DNA from: Megamerina dolium | Lineage: Eukaryota; Arthropoda; Insecta; Diptera; Megamerinidae | NCBI GenBank assembly: GCA_963854835.1 | Contig: OY978530.1 | Coordinates: 27,418,137 to 27,482,136, forward strand | Length of the DNA stretch: 64,000 nt | Direction: 5' to 3' | Shown here: one piece after another, positions 55,920 to 64,000 of the stretch | How the letters are laid out: each line of letters opens with the position of its first letter | Numbering within the stretch: position 1 is the first letter of the stretch | Notes under the pieces: model-generated | Database searches by the model: none | What the model saw: only the letters and a program-made list of their open reading frames with translations | What the model was told of the DNA's origin: nothing | Position numbers and translations under genes: made by a program

Positions 55920-56739
55920 CATTGGTGGTCTGGTGGTGTTTTCGCAAGGTAACGTGTCTAACAGCCTCAACCAGGTGGGGCTAGCGCAATCCTTGTTGAA
56001 CTCATCGCAAGTCAACTCACTGGCTGTCATGTAGTTTGATCTGAGCGCTATGTGATGATACCTTTATTTGTTAATGAGGGGTAGTCATATAGCTTGCTCT
56101 GCTTACTCTGTGATGGCGCTTTCATTATTATTAATGGGGTCCCTCCATGTGGCGACCACCGGGCAACGTCTTCCTGGCACCCGCTGGGAGGCGGCTGAAG
56201 TGAGTGGCGAAAATCTCCTTGGTTAGAGGTTGTGCGTTGGGTTTGGGACCCGCCACATAAAAAACCCCCCCAATGAAAAAAACAAATATGCCTCGGATAA
56301 GGACTACCGCTTTTGTTGATGACCCCCGCAAACGAAAAAAGGACCACGATTTACGGATATGCACCTGGAATGTCCGATCCCTTTATAGGGAGGGTGCCTC
56401 TATCCAGCTGGTTGGTGTCCTCGAAAAATACAGAGCTGACATCACCGCTCTCCAGGAAATGCGATGGACAGGACAGGGCTGCTCCAAAAGAGCGTCCTGT
56501 GACATCTACTACAGTTGCCATGCTGAAAGGCACGAATTAGGATGTGGATTTTTGGTCAGCAAGAGACTACGACATCTTGTCTCACAGTTCACGCCTGTGA
56601 ACGAACGGCTGGCCACAATCCGCATCAAGGCAAAATTTTTCAACATCAGCCTTATATGTGCCCACGCTCCGACGGATGAGAAGGACAATGTGACCAAGGA
56701 GAGCTTCTTTCAGCGCCTCGAAGAAGCTTATGACCGCTG
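54871..56739 (+). repeat. 1869-bp tandem duplication, unit 1
   Basis: This segment holds the Jockey B linker/RT part and the RTE 5' end plus endonuclease. It is followed head to tail by a nearly identical copy (56740-58608). The text CCCACG occurs at 54871, 56740 and 58609, that is, at every unit boundary. I noticed one difference: CATCTTACAG at about 55710 against CATCGTACAG at about 57579. Confidence 0.93.
55924..56739 (+). pseudogene. RTE-clade element, 5' UTR and endonuclease (unit 1)
   Basis: The 5' end GGTGGTCTGGTGGTG is shared by three copies (55924, 57793, 59092). The frame from 56273 encodes a basic start (MPRIRTTAFVDDPRKRKKDH) and then an APE-type endonuclease with ICTWNVRSLYREGASI, ITALQEMRWTGQG (catalytic Glu), GCGFLVSKRL and ICAHAPTDEKD. 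It is cut at RLEEAYDRCPR by the duplication junction, before the Asp-Asn and Asp-His blocks. EMRW and CAHAPTDEKD are typical of the RTE clade. Confidence 0.85.
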
Positions 56740-57788
56740 CCCACGGTAATATCTATAAAATCACCAAGAAAATAGACTGGTTGAAATTTAAGAAATATAT
56801 AAATTCCCATCTTCCTCTGAGTACTGTATTAAGAAATGGACACGATGTAGACTCAGCACTCGAAAAATTCAACCAGCTGCTCTCATAAGCTCTCAGCTCA
56901 GCCACCTGCACAAAGGTATGCAAGCAATCAAACTATAGCCCATACACACCAGCCGACATTGAATTGCTAGTAAGACAGAAAAGAAGACTCCGAAGACAAT
57001 AGCAAGAATTCAGATCACCGAATCTGAAAACACAGCTACAGCACTACACTCGAAAGTTAAAGCAAGCCTTAAAAAATAAAAACAACAAAGAGTTAGAAGA
57101 GCATATAGCGAAATTAACACCTGGTGAAGCGTCAGACTACTCTTTGTGGAAATCAGCAAAAAACTCAAATCGGCCAATTCTCACTGATTCCCCCATCCGT
57201 TTGAGTGACGGTAATTGGGCTAGAAGCAACTGTGAGAAGGGTTTGGCTTCTGCAACCCACCTAAAAAGTGTGTTTACACCTAATCCACCCTCTTTACAGC
57301 CCTCATTACCAAAATTAACTTCTCAACCTTGCTCAATAACGCTCAAAATTAAAAAAAAGGTCATATTCAAAGCAATTTATAAAGATTTAAACCCAAAAAA
57401 ATCACCTGGTCCAGATAAAATTACCGGTAAAATGATAAAAGAGCTACGTCCGGCTTCAGTAATTCATCTCATGCACATTTTCAATGCTATCCTTCGTATT
57501 AAACACTATCCCGAATACTGGAAAACTTCAAAAATGATTATGATAGCAAAACCAGGAAAAGACCCTACAAAAGTTGCATCGTACAGACCAATCAGCCTCC
57601 TGCCTCTACTCACTAAAGTATTCGAAAAGCTACTTGTCATGAATATAACTTTATTTATTAATCTCAACCAACTGATTCCTTAACATAATAAGGAACACTT
57701 TTGAAGAAAAAAAGTATTGCTCAGCTGTCTTTCTTGATATCACTCAAGCCTTCGATAAAGTATGGCACGATGGCCTTATTTACAAATC
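56740..57788 (+). pseudogene. Jockey family B linker and RT start (unit 2)
   Basis: The same 179-codon open RT frame as in unit 1 lies at 57144-57683, identical in protein sequence. The upstream linker contains the same stops. It ends at the same RTE junction. Confidence 0.82.
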
Positions 57789-58608
57789 CATTGGTGGTCT
57801 GGTGGTGTTTTCGCAAGGTAACGTGTCTAACAGCCTCAACCAGGTGGGGCTAGCGCAATCCTTGTTGAACTCATCGCAAGTCAACTCACTGGCTGTCATG
57901 TAGTTTGATCTGAGCGCTATGTGATGATACCTTTATTTGTTAATGAGGGGTAGTCATATAGCTTGCTCTGCTTACTCTGTGATGGCGCTTTCATTATTAT
58001 TAATGGGGTCCCTCCATGTGGCGACCACCGGGCAACGTCTTCCTGGCACCCGCTGGGAGGCGGCTGAAGTGAGTGGCGAAAATCTCCTTGGTTAGAGGTT
58101 GTGCGTTGGGTTTGGGACCCGCCACATAAAAAACCCCCCCAATGAAAAAAACAAATATGCCTCGGATAAGGACTACCGCTTTTGTTGATGACCCCCGCAA
58201 ACGAAAAAAGGACCACGATTTACGGATATGCACCTGGAATGTCCGATCCCTTTATAGGGAGGGTGCCTCTATCCAGCTGGTTGGTGTCCTCGAAAAATAC
58301 AGAGCTGACATCACCGCTCTCCAGGAAATGCGATGGACAGGACAGGGCTGCTCCAAAAGAGCGTCCTGTGACATCTACTACAGTTGCCATGCTGAAAGGC
58401 ACGAATTAGGATGTGGATTTTTGGTCAGCAAGAGACTACGACATCTTGTCTCACAGTTCACGCCTGTGAACGAACGGCTGGCCACAATCCGCATCAAGGC
58501 AAAATTTTTCAACATCAGCCTTATATGTGCCCACGCTCCGACGGATGAGAAGGACAATGTGACCAAGGAGAGCTTCTTTCAGCGCCTCGAAGAAGCTTAT
58601 GACCGCTG
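56740..58608 (+). repeat. 1869-bp tandem duplication, unit 2
   Basis: A head-to-tail copy of 54871-56739. At its right boundary the RTE sequence continues (CCCACGCCACATTTG) instead of turning back into Jockey B. The unit therefore arose by duplication of an already nested Jockey B-RTE arrangement. Confidence 0.93.
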
Positions 58609-58980
58609 CCCACGCCACATTTGTGTGTGAGGAGATAGAGATGTGTACCGACCAGAATGAGACTCGAAAATTCTTCGAAAAGATCAAGCGCCTGAGTGGC
58701 GGTTTAAATTACAGATGATGGTGTTGATGTTCCACCACCCGACTATGACGAGGTTGAAACGGCCATTTTAGTCTGAAGAACAACAAAGCTGCATGTGCTG
58801 ATGGCCTGCCTGCCGAGTTGTTTAAGACCTTAGGCGATGAGCTGCTCGCCTGCATGCAAAAGCTCATAAGCAGCATATGGTCGGATAAAAGCATGCCTGA
58901 TGATTGGAGGCTCAGTGTTCTATGTCCTGTACATAAAAAGGAGACTACACAATTTGCGCCAACGGAATCATACGGGTTAG
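57793..58980 (+). pseudogene. RTE-clade element, 5' UTR, endonuclease and RT scraps (unit 2 and beyond)
   Basis: The endonuclease frame 58142-58630 repeats unit 1. Past 58614 come short pieces: CEEIEMCTDQNETRKFFEKI, then DDGVDVPPPDYDEVE, then in other frames ELFKTLGDELLACMQKLISS and WSDKSMPDDWRLSVLCPVHK, the pre-RT and first RT blocks. The rest of the RT is missing. The 110 bp from 58980 to 59091 have no assignment. Confidence 0.8.
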
Positions 58981-59091
58981 GTAGATTCAACGGAATAGAA
59001 AGTTCAGGTATTTGTATTCGTAGGTGAACGAAACATTTTAGAAATATTAATTTATATTTATATTTATATTAAAAGTTGACAAAATATCCTA

Positions 59092-61182
59092 ATGGTGGTC
59101 TGGTGGTGTTTTTGCAAGGTAACGTGTCTAGCTGCCTCAACCGGGTGGGGCTAGCGCAATCCTTGTTGAACTCATCGCAAGTCAACTCACTGGCTGTCAT
59201 GCAGTTTGATCTTAGCGCTATGTGATGATACCTTTATTTGTTAATGAGGGGTAGTCATATATCTTGCTCTGCTTACTATGTGATGGAGCCTTCATTATTA
59301 TTAATTATTAATGCGCACACGTTTATGTGTCGCAAATAACAAGAGAAGTCCCTCACAGAGAAAGCTCGACGTCAGTAAGCTGCGATCACAAGAGACAGCA
59401 GATGCATTTGCCACTCGACTATCCGATCTGCTTATGCAGAACACTCCCCCACTCCCACTCCACTACTGCTGCCGAGGAGGTAATCGGTTACTACTGGCCT
59501 CTGAGGAATGAGTGGTATGATCAGGAGTGTCGCGACGCTACCGCAGAGAAAGACGCCGTCTACAGAAGAACCCTGCGTGCAGGCGCAACGCGAGCTGTTA
59601 AGGAGCGGTACAGAGAGAAAAGGAGTGCAGAGAGACGTCTTTTCAGGCGCATGAAGAGGGAGTTGGAAAGACGTGAGTGTGAGGAGATAGAGATGTGTAC
59701 CGACAAGAATAAGACTCAAAAATTCTTCGAAAAGATCAAGCGCCTAAGTGGAGGTTTAAATCCCGGAGCCTCTTCTTGTCGTGATGGAAATGGGAATCTG
59801 GTTACGGATGTCCAGAGTGTACTGAGCCTATGGAGGGAACACTTCTCCACGTTACTGAATGGCGATGCTACGAACAATTCCGCCAGTAGAGGAGATTGCC
59901 CGATAATCCCAATTACAGATGATGGTGTTGATGTTCCACCACCCGACTATGACGAGTGTGGCTTCAGACCTGGTAAATCCACCATCGACCAGATTTTCAC
60001 ACTGCGCCAAATCCTGGAGAAGACCCAAGAAAAACAGATCGACACACACCACCTATTTGTTGATTATAAAGCCGCTTTCGACAGTCCGGTAAGGGATTAC
60101 CTCTACGCAACAATGTCTGAGTTCGGTATTCCTGCAAAGCTCATTCGACTTTGTAGAATGACACTGCATAGCTCCCGTTGTGCAGTGAAAATTGGGAAGG
60201 ACCTCTCCGCACCGTTTAATACCGAACGGGGTTTCAGACAAGGTGATTCGTTATCGTGCGACTTCTTCAATCTTATTATGGAGAAAATAATACGAGCTGC
60301 TGATCTACGACATAATGGCACTATCTTCAACAAAAGTGTCATGCTGTTAGCGTATGCCGACGATATTGACATAATCGGCATGAACACGCGAGCAGTCAGT
60401 GCAGCATTCTCAGAGTTGGAAAGAGAGTCGCGTCAGATGGGTCTCACGGTGAACGAGGGCAAGACGAAGTATCTAGTGTCAACAAACAAAGAGTCCCGGC
60501 GTCTTGGACAGCACGTCACTGTTGACAACTACGCTTTTGAAGTAGTAAGGGACTTTGTCTATCTTGGAACCAGCATTAACTGCAGTAATGACGTCAGCTT
60601 CGAGATCATGCGTAGGATAACTCTTGCTAACAGGTGTTACTTTGGGCTGAGTAAGCAATTGAGAAGTCGAGCCCTCTCTCGAAGAACGAAAACTACACTC
60701 TACAAGTCTCTCATCATGCCTGTCCTAACATATGGCGCTGAAGCCTGGACAATTTCCACCTCGGATGAGCGAATACTTGGAGTTTTCGAGAGAAAAGTCC
60801 TACGCAAGATCTTTGGACCTATTTGCGTTGGTGGCGAGTACCGAATAAGGTACAACCGTGAGCTGTACGAGCTGTATGCCGATATTGACATAGTAAAGCG
60901 CATCAAAATCCAGCGCTGGCTAGGTCATGTCGAGCGAATGGAAGAACACGCTCCAGCTAAGAAGGTGTTATATTCGGAATCCGCTGGTGTACGACGCAGA
61001 AGAGGAAGACCAAACCTCCGGTGGAAAGACCAAGTACTGGAGAACCTGACGGCGCTTGGAATTTCTAACTGGCGCCAGCTAGCAAAGAACAGAGATGGCT
61101 GGCGAAGCATGTTATTTTCGGCCTAAATCGATATTCGGTTGTTATGGCCACATAAGTAACTAAGTAAGTAAGTAAGTAAGTA
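59092..61182 (+). mobile_element. RTE-clade element with (TAAG)n tail (copy c)
   Basis: It starts with the shared 5' end at 59092, lacks the endonuclease, contains a long RT frame and ends in TAAGTAACTAAGTAAGTAAG and further units (about 61152-61182). Short tandem-repeat tails are usual for RTE elements. The Jockey B text resumes at ATTGGATATTC (61181), and ATTGG also precedes the first RTE unit (55919-55923), so ATTGG looks like the target duplication of the original insertion. Confidence 0.83.
59480..61126 (+). pseudogene. RTE reverse transcriptase, long open frame with an internal deletion
   Basis: The frame 59327-61126 is open for 599 codons, but its first 50 codons are not RTE-like. From about residue 60 it is the pre-RT region (EWYDQECRDATAEKDAVYRR). 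At PPPDYDECGFRPGKST a deletion of about 100 codons removes RT blocks 0 to 2. The palm then follows: HLFVDYKAAFDSPVRDYLYA, GFRQGDSLSCDFFNLIMEK, the catalytic LAYADDIDIIG, VRDFVYLGTSINCSND, LTYGAEAWTISTSDERILGV and the terminal QRWLGHVERMEEHAPAKKVL. The stop is at 61124-61126. Such a long intact frame indicates a young copy. Confidence 0.87.
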
Positions 61183-62105
61183 ATTGGATATTCACGCTGG
61201 CGTTCCTCAAGGAAGCGTTTTGGGCTCCTTACTGTATCTCTTATACACTACAGATATGCTCAGCAATAACTATACATTTATATAGACCTTTGCAGATGAT
61301 ACGGCAATATTGTGCTCTCGCTCTAACTCCATAGAAGCTACTAAACTGCTGCAGACTCATATCGATTCTCTCGAAATCTGGCTAGCAAAATGGCGTATAA
61401 AAGTCAATGAATCAAAGAGCGTACATGTAACCTTCACGCTAAGGCCAGATACATGTCCCCCACTTAAAATTTATGGCCAATCAGTTCCACAATGTTCCTT
61501 AACAAAGTACTTGGGTATTCACCTCGACAGAAGGCTGACCTGGAAAAATCACATAGAGGCAAAGAAAACTCAGATCAAGCTTAAAATTAATCAGTTATGG
61601 TGGCTGTTACACAAAAGATCAAGTTGAATCTCGAATACAAAGTGATATTATATACAGCAATCTTGAAGCCAATCTGGACTTATGGTATTCAGTTTTGGGG
61701 CACCGCATCTCCCTCAAAAATCGAAAAATTGCAGCGTATACAATCCAAGTGTCTGCGATTTATTGTAAACGCGCCTTGGTATATGAGGAACGTTAACATC
61801 CATTGAGATTTAAATGTACCCACAATTTCTGAGGAAGTTGCAATGTCCTGCAGAAGCTACATTCAAAAATTACACAATCATCCGAATCCCCTTGCTAGGC
61901 AATTGTTGCTGAGCACGGGGCATCGTCGATTAAAAAGAAAAGACACACTGAATATGCTGTGAAATTGCTATACCTCGCGACTCAACAAATTGTGATGGAA
62001 CGTTGGGAATATCACATAATTTTAGTTAGTTTGTAAGATTTGATTGCTTATTGTTAGTTTCTAAGTAATTTTAGAAAGATCCAATAAAAATAGCTTGAAA
62101 AAAAA
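61183..62105 (+). pseudogene. Jockey family B RT C-terminal half and 3' end
   Basis: The text continues from 11083 of copy 1: GVPQGSVLGSLLYLLYTT, then FADDTAILCSRSN with a stop just before it (TATATAGACC), KYLGIHLDRRLTWKNHIEAK, WTYGIQFWGTASPSKIEKLQ and KAPWYMRN-like text with N for K. One-base loss near 61620 and a stop at 61804 break the frame. The 3' UTR ends in the A run at about 62105. Confidence 0.83.
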
Positions 62106-62220
62106 CATTCCAGTATTGCGAACAACTCGCTTCGGGTGACAGAGTAGTTTCATCCCGGCTTTCACAGGATTTTACTATAGTATACTATCACTTTTTCTTG
62201 CCCATCTACGATCTGGGTGG
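62106..62220 (-). pseudogene. Gypsy family A RNase H middle part
   Basis: On the minus strand the text TQIVDGQEKVIVYYSKIL, stop, KPG, stop, NYSVTRSELFAILE is recognisable as the centre of Gypsy RNase H, with two stops. It lies between a SINE and the Jockey B 3' end. About 75 bp present in the fragment at 8070-8150 (including LDTDA) are missing at the SINE junction. Confidence 0.75.
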
Positions 62221-62430
62221 ATGGGTTCCGTAGCTCAGTGGTTCGTGATTTGACCTCTGTTTAGTAGGTAGTGGGTTCAAGTCCCAACCGTGGCATCTCT
62301 ACTATCGAAAAGATATTATAGATGTTTCTGGTAGTAACTATTTGCCTTGAAATGCTTCTTAAAGAGCTCTGTGATAAAGCTCAAAAAAGTGATGTCACAA
62401 GGGTTCTGCCATTCGGAACCGGCTAATATT
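62221..62430 (+). mobile_element. tRNA-derived SINE, divergent and 3'-truncated
   Basis: The head GGGTTCCGTAGCTCAGTGG and the B box GGGTTCAAGTCCC are followed by a shortened body (AAAGAGCTCTGTGATAAAGC, TTCTGCCATTCGGAACCGGC). A stretch between head and body seen in other copies is missing. It interrupts Gypsy A. Confidence 0.8.
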
Positions 62431-62439
62431 AATAGGCCC

Positions 62440-63555
62440 ATTTTAATAGTGATAAAAATACTGGTGCTAACAGAGTCTTTCTTTCAGCTGTTTCAATGCT
62501 TTCTGTTGTTCCTATCCCCGCACAAATGGTTTGTTCTTTATTGTTAGCTCATGCAAACTGCTGGCGATGTTTGCAAATCCATGAACTATTCGTCTATGGT
62601 AGATACATAAGCCTAGAAAGATTCTTAACTCGTGAATATTTGCTGCAATAGGCCAGTCTTGTACTGCTGCAGCTTTCTCTTCGTCGGTATGTACCCCTTC
62701 TATTGTTACTTTATGACCAAGATATTTAACTTCTCGACTGAAAAGTGAAATATTTTACGGATTCAACCTTTCCAGGTGGTCTTTAAATTCTTTTTCTATC
62801 ACCATATTGTTATCAGTATACATCAAGCACGTTTTCCAGTGTAATCCTTTTAGTACACGTTCCATCAAACGTTCGAAAGTAGCCTGCGAATTGCATAGAC
62901 CAAATGTCATCACTTTGAATTGCCATAGACCATCACCAATGCTGAAAGCTGTTTTATTTTGTCCTCTTTACCCAGTTCCAGTTGCCAGTAGCCACTATAA
63001 AGATTAAGAGTTGAAAACCACTTCACACCAGATAGCGTGTCCAGAGTGTCATCGATTCTTAGCAGTGGATAGCTGTCTTTTTTAGTGATATCATTTAGCT
63101 TTCTGTAATCCACGCAGAATAGAGTACTTCCACCCATCTTCTCTACCAGCACAACTGGTGAACTCCATGATGATGGTTCAATAACACCTTGTTTCTGCTT
63201 ATCGGTAATCAGCTTAATGGCTTCATCTCTTTTGGCCAATGGAAATTGTCGTGGTGCTCGAAGAATTGGTCTGGAATCGCCTGTGTCAATGTGATGTTTC
63301 ACGATGGTTGTCCGTCCACCAGTTTTTCCATTTGAAGAGAAGATTGAACTGTACTTCTCCAATAGTTGTAAAGCCTTTTCTTTTTGCTGTTTGGTAAACA
63401 CACTTGCCCATTCTTCCATTCGTACTTTTATTTCCGCTCTGACGATTCCTGATTTTCCACTTTTCATCGACGAACCCTTTTCGCAGTCTACTATGGCAGT
63501 AACTTCCTGGCACTGACCAATCACCATTCCTTTCTTCACAACGGTAGATGTATTA
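62440..63555 (-). pseudogene. Gypsy family A reverse transcriptase (broken)
   Basis: The open frame 62910-63539 starts MKKGMVIGQCQEVTAIVDCE and includes VKHHIDTGDSRPILRAPRQF, KQGVIEPSSWSSPVVLVEK, GSTLFCVDYRKLNDITKKDS and WFSTLNLYSGYWQLEL. The usual first catalytic Asp (TLDL) is Asn here. Later frames hold AFGLCNSQATFERLMERVLK and LMYTDNNMVIEKEFKDHLER, where the YLDD box has become YTDN. Both changes would abolish polymerase activity. Confidence 0.83.
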
Positions 63556-63924
63556 AAAAAAAAAAATAAATATGTGGCATTTAAAGCCCCAAAGTGCTCA
63601 TTGGCCGAGCTTCTCTTCTATTACTGTTGTGCGTCTTAAATTTTGGACAGTATTAGAATGGACCTACTTATTTTAGCCGGTTCCGAACGGCAGAACACTT
63701 GTGACATCACTTTTTCTGAGCTTTGTCACAGAGTTCTTTTTTTTAGAAGCTTTTTCATGGCAAGTTGTTACTGTCGGAAGAATTGCCAATTGCTTGCCGA
63801 CAGGTGGGTACCATTCGAAAGAAAAATCTTTTCGATATAAAATTTGTTATGCATCAGCCGGGTATTGAACCACGACCTACAGATCAGAAGGCGAACACAC
63901 TAACCACTGAGCTACGGCACCCAC
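63556..63924 (-). mobile_element. tRNA-derived SINE, complete copy with target duplication
   Basis: A 369-bp copy on the minus strand, flanked by ATGTATTA at 63548-63555 and 63925-63932. In its own orientation it starts GGGTGCCGTAGCTCAGTGG, has the B box GGTTCAATACCC and ends with ATATTTATTTTTTTTTTT. It interrupts the Gypsy A pol upstream of RT. Confidence 0.92.
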
Positions 63925-63932
63925 ATGTATTA

Positions 63933-64000
63933 TGTATTAGTTGGATTTAATATTCGCACCAGTACCATTCCATTTTCCACTAATGTTCTGCCAAGTATGA
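63933..64000 (-). pseudogene. Gypsy family A, protease-RT spacer at the window edge
   Basis: The minus strand encodes ILGRTLVENGMVLVRILNPT, which joins across the SINE to STVVKKGMVIG. This is the spacer between protease and RT of Gypsy elements. The element continues beyond the window. Confidence 0.65.

Larger units (their letters stand above)
54640..62105 (+). mobile_element. Jockey family B, copy 2, split by RTE elements and a tandem duplication
   Basis: It starts in the endonuclease (SAIYCPPRRYSI, then GDFNAKHTHWGS) at about 54640. It is interrupted at 55923 by RTE sequence, reappears as a tandem copy at 56740-57788, and continues after the RTE block at 61183. It ends with an A run at about 62097-62105 inside the RNase H of Gypsy A. 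The last part has two AATAAA-like signals (CCAATAAAAATAG). Confidence 0.83.
52195..64000 (-). mobile_element. Ty3/Gypsy LTR retrotransposon, family A, split by nested insertions
   Basis: On the minus strand the pol begins beyond 64000. It passes through RT (63554-62455), continues as RNase H (62215-62106), resumes after about 8 kb of inserted DNA at 53925 and ends with the integrase and an LTR at 52195-52566. Two SINEs (62221-62430, 63556-63924) and a Jockey B/RTE complex lie inside it. Related fragments occur at 5926-6045 and 7968-8336. Stops, frameshifts and altered catalytic residues show it to be old. The 5' LTR is outside the window. Confidence 0.8.

Noticed and set aside
58709..58990. 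Minus-strand ORF of 93 codons
   Set aside because: The plus strand carries recognisable RTE RT blocks in other frames.

Overview
The window looks like nuclear DNA of a higher (cyclorrhaphan) fly, and a tephritid fruit fly is my best guess. It is AT-rich and rich in (TA)n microsatellites. Almost everything recognisable is a transposable element (TE), nearly all broken. The families are ones common in Diptera: Jockey, LOA, R1 and RTE non-LTR elements, Gypsy and BEL LTR elements, and Tc1, mauritiana-type mariner, hAT, PIF/Harbinger and piggyBac-like DNA elements. I see no bacterial-type operons, rRNA genes, functional tRNA genes or CRISPR arrays. The only host coding sequence I can support is the last exon of a myoglianin-type TGF-beta ligand (minus strand, 41769-42137). 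In Drosophila, myoglianin lies on Muller element F (the fourth or dot chromosome). In tephritids and many other flies element F is the X, so the TE density would fit an X or dot-like setting. That placement is inference.

Layout, left part. 1-5100: Jockey element (family A) interrupted by a 1650-bp Tc1 element. 5100-8336: old fragments of SINE, Gypsy and Jockey. 8337-12230: internally deleted LOA element split by a second Jockey family (B), followed by a mariner fragment. 13422-13840: IS630/mariner-like relic. 15050-18676: BEL/Pao element carrying a TTAA-flanked MITE. 18677-20447: LOA scrap and a Mos1-like mariner. 21171-23180: SINE, mariner-derived MITE, a Jockey-like RT relic and a Harbinger relic. 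23331-28682: a LOA-clade element complete from end to end, with a 13-bp target duplication and a SINE inside. 29400-30565: hAT and Harbinger remnants. 31640-31800: a long hairpin. 31896-40289: a Gypsy element and a non-LTR RT relic lying between two inverted copies of an unknown ~340-bp unit.

Right part. The myoglianin exon is at 41769-42137, with a strong splice acceptor. The next exon would lie at higher coordinates, and none is recognisable up to 64000, so the right third may be one TE-filled intron. It holds a second Tc1, a second mariner-derived MITE, a deleted mariner, several long (TA)n tracts, an R1-clade element sitting inside an (AC)n/(GT)n microsatellite (46341-49356), an IS630-like relic and another mariner. 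From 52195 to the end there is a minus-strand Gypsy element. It is split by a Jockey-B element, which is itself split by RTE elements, and a 1869-bp segment covering Jockey-B plus RTE is tandemly duplicated.

The sequence reads as stratigraphy: old Gypsy and BEL copies, later Jockey, LOA and RTE insertions, then SINE, Tc1 and mariner copies on top. No autonomous element appears intact, but several families show signs of mobilisation in trans. The signals most worth a second look are the inverted 340-bp unit, the tRNA-headed SINE with a T-rich 3' end, the microsatellite-targeted R1 element, the paired Tc1 copies with different single-base lesions, and the tandem duplication.
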